Source of the DNA: Cyclobacteriaceae bacterium
GTDB lineage: Bacteria; Bacteroidota; Bacteroidia; Cytophagales; Cyclobacteriaceae
Length of the DNA: 14,486 nt
Direction of reading: 5' to 3'
Assembly: GCA_030589835.1 (NCBI GenBank)
Contig: JAUUZS010000032.1
Coordinates: 1 to 14,486, forward strand
In this document: positions 1-5,599 of the stretch, piece after piece
Numbering within the stretch: the first letter of the stretch is position 1
Layout: each line of letters begins with the position of its first letter
The notes under the pieces: generated by a model
What the model saw: the letters and a program-made list of their open reading frames with translations, nothing else
The model's database searches: none
Told to the model about the DNA's origin: nothing
Translations under genes and position numbers: made by a program

Positions 1-153
1 AATAAGAAATATTGCAGGATTCTTCCTGACTTACAATCCTTCCAGGGGGGGTATGTTGGAGTGGCGTACATATAAGTGAGGCAGCATGCACCCGTAAGAG
101 TGTAATTATTCCTAATTCCTAAAAATATTGTAACTTTGATAAAAAATATAGTC

Positions 154-396
154 ATGGGACACAATGCAATTAAATTGGAACTAATTGAATGGCTCGCTAA
201 GCTAGATGATGATGAAACAATTGAGTATCTGAAGGTGGTCAAGGATTCTAAATTAAGTAACCATGATTGGTGGGATGATCTCACTTCAAACCAAAAACAA
301 GGTATTGAAAGAGGGTTAAGAGATATTGACCAGGGAAAAACCATTCCACATCAAGAAGTTAAAAAGAAGTATGGATTATATTCTGCACTAGACTGA
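154..396 (+). CDS. Antitoxin-like protein of a RelE/ParE-type toxin-antitoxin pair
   Basis: This 80-residue protein has the look of the small antitoxins that precede RelE/ParE toxins in Bacteroidota. It has a helical N-terminus (LELIEWLAKLDDDETIEYL), then a DWWDDLT segment, then a C-terminal region with GLRDIDQGK and an HQEVKKKYG tail. In such families the N-terminal part is thought to dimerise and bind DNA while the tail wraps around the toxin. I start at the ATG at 154; an in-frame TTG at 136 would add six residues but is a weaker start. The last 26 bases overlap the start of the downstream toxin reading frame, a common arrangement for translational coupling. The toxin is broken, so this is an orphan antitoxin with an intact frame. 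The family was assigned by overall pattern and by the toxin next to it, not by a database match. Confidence 0.72.
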   Translation: MGHNAIKLELIEWLAKLDDDETIEYLKVVKDSKLSNHDWWDDLTSNQKQGIERGLRDIDQGKTIPHQEVKKKYGLYSALD

Positions 397-829
397 AGAA
401 GCAGTAAATAATCTTGAGAGAATTCTTAATCACCTCGACCAGAATTGGACTCAAAAAGAAGTGACTAATTTTAAGTTAAAACTCTCCAAACAGCTTGAAT
501 TAATTACTCAAAACCCATTCATGTTTCCTAAATCCTTGTACTATCCAAGGCTAAGAAGGGCAGTACTAAGTAGAGTCTGTCCATAAAGTCATCGAATTGA
601 AATATTCATCTTTTTGCGCCTTTTTGGCTTTCTCAACTTGCCTAATACCCAGGCATTTGCTGTATTGAGAAAACCAAAAATCCATCAAAAATCTAAACCT
701 TTCAAAAATCAAGCACTTTATAGATAGACTCTAAGTAAACAAACCTCAATATTTTATGAAGTTAAGGAGGAGGTCATTTTTCTGGCATATTTGTTTATCA
801 ACCGGATGAATATTGAGAGAATTAAGTAG
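371..829 (+). pseudogene. ParE/RelE-family toxin, inactivated by an amber codon and a MITE insertion
   Basis: The intact gene would have encoded a ribosome-directed or gyrase-directed toxin of the RelE/ParE superfamily, about 97 residues long. Frame 2 starts with an ATG at 371 inside the antitoxin gene and reads MDYILH, then TAG (389-391), then TEEAVNNLERILNHLD. It continues through NPFMFPKS and PRLRRAVLS up to 571. The family normally has Trp at the TAG position (a WTEEA-type motif), so TGG to TAG is the likely change. A 161-bp element (572-732) interrupts codon order after AVLS and adds a TAA at 584-586. After the second AAGT copy the frame resumes as KQTSIFYEVKEEVIFLAYLF and ends INRMNIERIK at 826, with TAG at 827-829. 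The joined product matches the usual ParE length and C-terminus. The reading is direct from the sequence; the family name rests on known ParE patterns. Confidence 0.85.
572..732. mobile_element. MITE-like element with 18-bp terminal inverted repeats and AAGT target duplication
   Basis: This is a 161-bp non-coding element. The left end is AGAGTCTGTCCATAAAGT (572-589). The right end (715-732), read as reverse complement, is AGAGTCTATCTATAAAGT, so 16 of 18 positions match. AAGT precedes the element (568-571) and follows it (733-736), as expected for a 4-bp target duplication. An inner hairpin (621-636 with 665-680, 15 of 16 paired) makes most of the element foldable. There is no room for a transposase, so it would have been moved in trans by an insertion sequence with similar ends. 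Deleting the element and one AAGT rebuilds the toxin gene without a gap, which fixes the boundaries independently of the repeats. Confidence 0.85.
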
Positions 830-846
830 CACGTTTGCCCAACACA

Positions 847-951
847 CGGTATACACTTACCTAATAAGTCGCAATTCAGAAAACTATTTTTTAAATTAGC
901 ATTAACTTAATAACGAAATCAACCCTTCGATCATTGGTGCAGTGTATACCG
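847..951. repeat. Imperfect palindromic intergenic repeat (11-bp arms)
   Basis: CGGTATACACT at 847-857 is repeated as its exact reverse complement AGTGTATACCG at 941-951, with 83 bases between. The left arm is preceded by GCCCAAC, and the right arm is followed by GCCGTCCG. The layout resembles long palindromic intergenic repeats seen near accessory genes in Bacteroidota. It lies between the dead toxin and the unrecognised gene at 985. No function can be read from it. Confidence 0.5.
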
Positions 952-984
952 CCGTCCGTTTCATAACAACACAAACCATCTGCT

Positions 985-1839
985 ATGATAGAAGATTTAC
1001 AAAAGCAACTTGACAAATTAATGGATGAACAGAACAGTCGTGGGCGTTCAGAATTTGATGGGTATTCACCAACAGATATGCAGCATTTGGTATATGACAC
1101 CTTTGGAGAATACAGCCCGATTCTCTTGCAAAAACTGAGCGATTCGGTGTATCAGGAAATTCCCTTGCTTAGCCAAATCAAATATCTTGCTGCTCTAATA
1201 TCAGTAGCGGGCGATTTGAAACTGACACAGAAAGGTTTTTTGCCTGTAAAGATTGTATCCCGGCTTTATAGCCAGGGATTTATAAAAGACGAAAACATTG
1301 ATCCCGGCATTTACAGACTTTACAAAGAGACGGATTCCTTGTCCATTAACCTGACCAGGATTTTAATGGGGCTTTCCGGATTGACTAAAAAAAGAAACAA
1401 TAGGCTTAGTCTGACCAGAAAAGGCGAAAAAATCCTCGACGACAATTTTGAATTATTACCCCTGATTGTTCAGACATTTTGTTCCAGGTTCAATTGGGCC
1501 TATTACGATGGATTTGGAGAAAACAAAATCGGGCAACTTGGATACGGGTTTTCCCTGATTTTACTTAGCAAATACGGAGATGAGCAGCGACTTGACACCT
1601 ACTATTCCACCAAATATTTTAAAGCTTTTCCGCAATTGGTCAGCGGTGTTGCAGATCCGGTTTTCGGTTCTCTTGAGGATCAATCTGCCAGATGTTATTC
1701 CGTGCGAACCTTTGACCGGTTCTTAGATTTATTTGGATTGATTAAAATTGATTCAGATAAGAGATGGGATGCTGATAAATATATTACCAAGACTAAATTG
1801 TTTGATAAATTAATAGGTCGTACTCCTCCCAATAATTAG
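985..1839 (+). CDS. Hypothetical protein, 284 residues, family not recognised
   Basis: The protein is soluble, with no signal peptide and no membrane segment. A short helical N-terminus (MIEDLQKQLDKLMDEQ) is followed by a mixed helix/strand body. Two segments look alike and could be winged-helix-like units: LKLTQKGFLPVKIVSRLYSQGF (around residues 78-98, quoted loosely) and LSLTRKGEKILDD (around 141-153). Between them lies LYKETDSLSINLTRI followed by GLTKKRN. The C-terminal half has FNWAYYDGFG, GYGFSLILLSKYG and RTFDRFLDLFGL. I recall similar uncharacterised proteins from Bacteroidota but cannot name a domain. The ATG at 985 is the first start after the palindromic repeat, and no clear ribosome site is visible. 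The gene stands alone between the dead toxin and a convergent gene pair. The eroded mobile surroundings suggest an accessory gene. Confidence 0.75.
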   Translation: MIEDLQKQLDKLMDEQNSRGRSEFDGYSPTDMQHLVYDTFGEYSPILLQKLSDSVYQEIPLLSQIKYLAALISVAGDLKLTQKGFLPVKIVSRLYSQGFIKDENIDPGIYRLYKETDSLSINLTRILMGLSGLTKKRNNRLSLTRKGEKILDDNFELLPLIVQTFCSRFNWAYYDGFGENKIGQLGYGFSLILLSKYGDEQRLDTYYSTKYFKAFPQLVSGVADPVFGSLEDQSARCYSVRTFDRFLDLFGLIKIDSDKRWDADKYITKTKLFDKLIGRTPPNN

Positions 1840-1900
1840 TGCGTGAAGGGAAGCACCTGACAGCACGAGATTAAATACGGAAAAAGGAAATGTTAAAATT

Positions 1901-2101
1901 GGTTCTACCCTGAATTTAATGGAAGATTGTAAATTTTTTCAGAAGTCAGAAGACAGGAGACCGAAGTAAAAAAAGGTGAAAAACCAATGCAAAAATAAGA
2001 AACATTAACATTTGTTGATTTTGGAATTCTTTTCTTCCGACTCCGGTCTTCCGACTTCTGGCTCTTGGACCAAAGTTTTCCATTAAAATAACAGTAGAAC
2101 C
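1901..2101. repeat. 201-bp interrupted palindrome between convergent genes
   Basis: The outer arms GGTTCTAC (1901-1908) and GTAGAACC (2094-2101) pair perfectly. Next, TTTAATGGAA (1915-1924) pairs with TTCCATTAAA (2078-2087). An inner 27-base arm at 1940-1966, built on CAGAAGTC and GAAGAC, pairs with 2034-2060 at 23 of 27 positions. The loop of about 67 bases is AT-rich. The element fills the gap between the ends of a plus-strand gene (1839) and a minus-strand gene (2108), so transcripts from either side would carry a large hairpin. It may act as a bidirectional terminator or be a decayed non-autonomous mobile element. Confidence 0.7.
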
Positions 2102-2107
2102 TTAAAA

Positions 2108-2704
2108 TCAGGATTGTATTCTACCGACAGCGCGAATCACTGCCGCTTCACCTTCATGATGACTACCTTCCTTCAGCATTACCTTGGTTTCTTCGAGAAT
2201 CATAAATTCGATGTTTGGAAATAATGCCACAATTTCGTCTTTGCTGTATAGCAAATCAAGATTTTGCGGCCCCCCGGAAGTTCTTCCCAATTGATTTTTG
2301 CTGAAGACTTCAATGATTATCAGACCCTTCTTTTTTAAGCAATTTTCAAGTTTTTGAAATAGCACCTTGCGCTCTTCTCCAGCAAAATGAGCAAAAATAA
2401 GCGCTACAGCATCGTATTTTTCTGTGGTGTTAAATTCTTCGGCGTGTAGGATTCGATAGTCTATATTGACATCATATTCGCTGGCGAGTTGTAAAGCTTT
2501 TTTCCGACCTTCGTCACTGTAATCAAATGCTGTTACACTCCAACCTTTAACAGCGGCATAAACTGCATTACGTCCTTCACCTTCTGCCGGAAGAAGGATT
2601 TCCCCTTTTTTCAATTCCCGTAATTGCGTTACGAAAAAATCATTCGGTGCCTTACCGTATATATATTCCGTTTGTCCGAAACGCTCATTCCATAATTTCT
2701 TCAT
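2108..2704 (-). CDS. SAM-dependent methyltransferase, TehB/thiopurine methyltransferase-like class I fold
   Basis: The protein is a 198-residue cytosolic methyltransferase with a Rossmann fold. WNERF and the YGKAPNDF segment form the typical N-terminal cap. Motif I is ILLPAEGEGRNAVYAA (residues 36-51), where EGEGRN replaces the more common GCGEGRN. The acidic residue after strand 2 is in AFDYSDEG (D61), which would hold the SAM ribose. KYDAVALIFAHF is motif II/III, and GLIIIEVFSK is strand 5. A LGRTSGGP loop near residue 139 is typical of this subgroup. TehB-like relatives methylate small molecules such as tellurite or thiols; the substrate here cannot be read from the sequence. The gene lies downstream of the MFS transporter on the same strand, but the 155-base gap and a promoter-like site just upstream suggest it is transcribed separately. 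Confidence 0.88.
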   Translation of the reverse strand: MKKLWNERFGQTEYIYGKAPNDFFVTQLRELKKGEILLPAEGEGRNAVYAAVKGWSVTAFDYSDEGRKKALQLASEYDVNIDYRILHAEEFNTTEKYDAVALIFAHFAGEERKVLFQKLENCLKKKGLIIIEVFSKNQLGRTSGGPQNLDLLYSKDEIVALFPNIEFMILEETKVMLKEGSHHEGEAAVIRAVGRIQS

Positions 2705-2742
2705 GGGCTAGTTATATTAAAGAATCAGGTTAATAGAATGTA

Positions 2743-2776
2743 CAAACTTAGCGTTAAAATGTGAATATAGATCAGA
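2743..2776 (-). promoter_or_regulatory. Putative Bacteroidota promoter for the methyltransferase gene
   Basis: On the minus strand TAAGTTTG (2743-2750) matches the Bacteroidota -7 consensus TAnnTTTG exactly. Upstream by 22 bases lies TCTG (2773-2776), a 3 of 4 match to the -33 TTTG element. Transcription would start about 30 bases before the ATG at 2704. Confidence 0.5.
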
Positions 2777-2859
2777 CCCGGGCTTATCTTTTTCTATGTG
2801 TTGATTTAAAAAATTGAACCATTTTAAATTATATGTTACACATTTCTATTGCCAAATCG

Positions 2860-4194
2860 TTAAACCTTCTCAACTTGCTCCTTCAGCAAAATCTGTGGGT
2901 TTTTGATTTTAAAAACCAGCAGGGTTAATACCAAAAATAAAATCAGGGTAATGATGGTTGCCAGATTGTAATTGCCCGTTTGGCTAAGCGACAAGCTGAA
3001 AAGCATCGGTCCGAGGGCGCTGCCAAATACGATAATGGTCATGCAAAATCCATTGATGGCTCCAAGACTTTTCTTCCCAAACAAGCGTGGCCAGGCAACA
3101 ATTGAAACGACGCCAAACAATCCTGTCATGACGCCGATGCCGAATATGATCAGAAATTTTGCAAATTCATGCTCACCCAAATACATCAAACCAACAAGAG
3201 AAATCATGGCCGCTAGTCCTTTGCTCAATAGCAATATGTTAATTTTGATGTAATCACTCAGCCAACCAAAAGTCAGGCTTGCTGCAACAGAAATTACGGC
3301 GATGGGCTGAAAAATACCTACGGCCTCACTCCTCGAATATCCGACAGTTTCAAAGATCGATACCACATGAAAGGTAAAACCTGTGATGTACAAGGCCTGC
3401 ATGGCGAGCAAGAGCGAAATGACCCAAAAAATTAATCGCCGTTTGGCTTCTGATAGTGAAAATTCCTTAATGATAGGAAAGAGCAGTATCGGTTTCTTTT
3501 TAGTTACTTTTCCACCATCCGGACTTAGACCAATGTCCTGAGGGTTGTTCCTGAAAAACACAATAACAATAATAGGAAATATGCATGCAGCAACAATTCC
3601 CAAAAGCATCCACGCTCCGTTCCAATTGTAATGCTTAATCAGCAGCTCAAAGTAGTAGGGCGATGCAGAAAATCCCAGGGCAACAAACACACTGCTAAAA
3701 CTGGTGGCAAATCCTCTTCGGGCGTCAAACCACTTCATCATCATGGTTCTGGAGGCCAGAGTGAGTACGCCTTGTCCAAAAAATCGGATCAGTGAAAATC
3801 CGAATATCATCATAAATATAATTGGAATGATTTCGCCGGTGATGTTGAGCCATTGTATTATTTTGTCTACCTGGCTCAATAAAATCAAGGATATTCCCAG
3901 GCCAAAAGATCCCACTCCGGCGACTGCTCTTACTCCATGCGTATCGTAAAGTTGTCCGGCTCTCGTCAATAGTAGTGAACTGAGCACTGTGCCGATCATA
4001 TAAGCTAAACTGATTTGGTCTCTGCTTATGGACAGCACATTTATCAGGCTATCGGTAAACGTCGATACGCCAATCGTCTGTCCTGGAATACTCATCAGCA
4101 TTCCGAGAGTGCCCATAACGATGATCATCCAACCATAAAAAAAAGGCCACTTAGAAGGGTCAAAAGGTTTGCGGGAATATTGCGATGCATTCAT
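2860..4194 (-). CDS. MFS transporter, 12 transmembrane segments
   Basis: The protein is an inner-membrane major facilitator superfamily carrier of 444 residues, counted from the ATG at 4194. A TTG start at 4230 would add twelve residues with no clear homologous feature, so I prefer MNASQYSRKPFDPSKWPFF. The first helix begins at FFYGWMIIVMG, a start seen in OxlT and monocarboxylate-type MFS families. The loop after helix 2 has RAGQLYDTHGVR, a variant of the MFS motif GxLaDrxGrR. SRTMMMKWFDARRGFATS is the conserved loop between helices 4 and 5, with WF and RRG typical of the oxalate/monocarboxylate group. A hydrophilic middle loop (NNPQDIGLSPDGG, then KKKP) splits the two six-helix halves. FGWLSDYI is the second-half copy of the same motif. 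The substrate is unknown; a small organic anion is plausible from the family. Confidence 0.88.
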   Translation of the reverse strand: MNASQYSRKPFDPSKWPFFYGWMIIVMGTLGMLMSIPGQTIGVSTFTDSLINVLSISRDQISLAYMIGTVLSSLLLTRAGQLYDTHGVRAVAGVGSFGLGISLILLSQVDKIIQWLNITGEIIPIIFMMIFGFSLIRFFGQGVLTLASRTMMMKWFDARRGFATSFSSVFVALGFSASPYYFELLIKHYNWNGAWMLLGIVAACIFPIIVIVFFRNNPQDIGLSPDGGKVTKKKPILLFPIIKEFSLSEAKRRLIFWVISLLLAMQALYITGFTFHVVSIFETVGYSRSEAVGIFQPIAVISVAASLTFGWLSDYIKINILLLSKGLAAMISLVGLMYLGEHEFAKFLIIFGIGVMTGLFGVVSIVAWPRLFGKKSLGAINGFCMTIIVFGSALGPMLFSLSLSQTGNYNLATIITLILFLVLTLLVFKIKNPQILLKEQVEKV

Positions 4195-4230
4195 ATTTGC
4201 AAGAATCGTGATAAAAAAAGGATTTCCCAA

Positions 4231-4635
4231 TTCTTACCATAAAAATGGAGTGTACAGGACATTTGCACTATTTTATGGACAAACCAGCTAATTATGGCTT
4301 CTAAATAGTTAATATTTTGAATATCATAAATGCTGAATTACCCCCAATTTGAGTCATAGAAACCTTCATTACAGTCATTTTCATTGCTCAACTTCGCAGA
4401 AATTCTACAAGATACTTGACTAATTATTCAGAAATCACCGATTAAAACCTACTCCAAGTGCAGCAATCAGCCATTAATGAATCTCCATAATATTCTCTCA
4501 CAAGGTCTGTTTCATACATTTACCGTCTATCACAATCACGTATTTGGGGTGATTTACTTTTACACTAAGACTTTCTACCTTGTATAATGTATTTCCCGAA
4601 GTGCTGCTTTAGGGCAAATACAAACTTGATTAAAA
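4231..4635. other. Intergenic region without a convincing gene
   Basis: This 405-base gap separates the divergent MFS and NTF2-like genes. I find no TAnnTTTG promoter with a paired -33 element for either gene. On the minus strand, 4498-4608 is open for 36 codons without a start codon and ends in PKYVIVIDGKCMKQTL. That looks protein-like and may be the end of a lost gene, but no upstream part is recognisable. A 36-codon plus-strand frame that starts with the ATG inside ATTAATGAATC near 4477 shows no protein-like character. Confidence 0.4.
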
Positions 4636-5049
4636 ATGAAAAAATACATAATTATCCTCATCGGTCTAGTCTTTGTCTTTAATAGTTCAATAGCTAATGA
4701 TGATTATAAAAAAGAAAAAAAGGCATTAGTTAAAACGATAAAGAAAGAATATGTATCCTGGCTGGTAAGAGATAAAAAGGATTGGAATGTGGAAAATTCT
4801 GAAAAAATAGACACGATAAATGAATCCATTTCAGGTTTTAATACTGTTCAAGTCACAAACCATAAGCTTGATTACATACCTGATCCTGTTGTTCCGGCAA
4901 GCCGCCTGACAGATTTCAAATTTCAAATACAAAATAATCAGGCGGTCGTAAAATTTAGGACTGGCTATCACATGAAATCAGCCTTTCTTGAAAAGGAAAG
5001 TGGAGTTTGGAAATTGCTACTTGTTGCGGATCAAAGTTCCTCTTTGTGA
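4636..5049 (+). CDS. Small secreted protein, probable NTF2/SnoaL-like fold
   Basis: The protein has 137 residues and begins with a clear Sec signal peptide: MKKYIII, a hydrophobic core LIGLVFVF, and cleavage near SSIA-ND (about residue 20). The mature part starts with a charged helix, KKEKKALVKTIKKEYVSWLVRDKKDW. This resembles the first helix of DUF4440/NTF2-like proteins, which typically have a Trp-x-x-x-D pattern. The end of the protein, AVVKFRTGYHMK then SGVWKLLLVADQSS, fits the last three strands of that fold, including the VWKLLLV strand. Such proteins bind small ligands or act as lyases or isomerases; no catalytic residue can be named here. The ATG at 4636 is the only start that gives a complete signal peptide. 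The gene stands alone and is followed by a MITE-like element only 21 bases after the stop. Confidence 0.75.
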   Translation: MKKYIIILIGLVFVFNSSIANDDYKKEKKALVKTIKKEYVSWLVRDKKDWNVENSEKIDTINESISGFNTVQVTNHKLDYIPDPVVPASRLTDFKFQIQNNQAVVKFRTGYHMKSAFLEKESGVWKLLLVADQSSSL

Positions 5050-5070
5050 TGTATTTGCCAGATTCTAACT

Positions 5071-5212
5071 AGTATTTGTCCATAATGTCCGATCTCTGCG
5101 TTACGCTTGTTTCTAAAAAACTCATTTACAAACGTAAACTACGTTTTTTAGAAACTACGCAAGCCTTGATCTCGAACATTCTGAGCAAACTCTGACTTTA
5201 TAGACGAACTCT
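5071..5212. mobile_element. Second MITE-like element with related ends and AACT target duplication
   Basis: This is a 142-bp non-coding palindrome. The left end is AGTATTTGTCCATAATGT. The right end, read as reverse complement, is AGAGTTCGTCTATAAAGT (13 of 18 matching). AACT precedes it (5067-5070) and follows it (5213-5216). An internal hairpin has perfect 13-base arms GTTTCTAAAAAAC (5109-5121) and GTTTTTTAGAAAC (5143-5155). Its termini resemble those of the element at 572-732, while the inner sequence is different. It lies just after the NTF2-like gene without interrupting any recognisable frame. Confidence 0.72.
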
Positions 5213-5328
5213 AACTATACCCTTTCATGATTGAATGTTGTTTGCTTACCTAAATCCGGGTGTAGGATAAAATGCAGATTTGCTTTTATTGAATTACCAG
5301 CCCGATGGCACTTTACGTAGAGAAAGGA

Positions 5329-5471
5329 GGGCTTTAGCCAAAAAAATGGAACTAAATTTAGGACTAAAGCCAATTTGAAATATTTTAATCTCCATGGGCT
5401 AAAGCACCGTGGTAACTCATATAGATTTTCTACAAAATCTACAAATTGTCGTACATAGGGGCTAAACCCTC
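5329..5471. repeat. Cluster of GGGCTAAAGC-type inverted repeats
   Basis: The motif occurs as GGGCTTTAGCC (5329-5339, reverse orientation), GGACTAAAGCC (5361-5371), GGGCTAAAGC (5397-5406) and GGGGCTAAACCCT (5457-5469). The first two can pair across 21 bases and the third can pair with the first. This cluster occupies most of the 383 bases between the second MITE and the sensor gene. It is probably a repetitive intergenic element; no gene is visible in the gap. Confidence 0.5.
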
Positions 5472-5525
5472 AATTTCATATACATGTCACCGTTCACCAC
5501 CATTTTTCCATTGATAGTGTAATTC

Positions 5526-5556
5526 TTGATAAAAGAATGCATTCTGTTTATTTTTG
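5526..5556 (+). promoter_or_regulatory. Putative Bacteroidota promoter for the propeller sensor kinase
   Basis: TTG (5526-5528) and TATTTTTG (5549-5556) are separated by 20 bases, matching the Bacteroidota primary sigma consensus TTTG, 17-23 bases, TAnnTTTG. The start would fall about 35 bases upstream of the ATG at 5600. Another ATG at 5596 opens a four-codon frame (ATGAATGAAATATAA) that overlaps the gene start. Confidence 0.55.
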
Positions 5557-5599
5557 TACGTATTATTAATACAGGTTCATGGTGTTTATTTTTTTATGA

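Noticed and set aside
1..75. Frame-1 open stretch of 24 codons ending in TAA at 73-75, possibly the end of an upstream gene
   Set aside because: It is too short, begins at the window edge and matches no family that I can name.
838..985. Integron cassette with a true attC site
   Set aside because: Only one end has an RYYYAAC-like core, the other lacks GTTRRRY, there is no second site after the gene at 985-1839, and no integrase is present.
891..1100. Minus-strand open frame overlapping the repeat and the gene at 985
   Set aside because: It runs through the palindrome and antisense to a better coding frame, and its Cys/Ser-rich product has no protein-like pattern.
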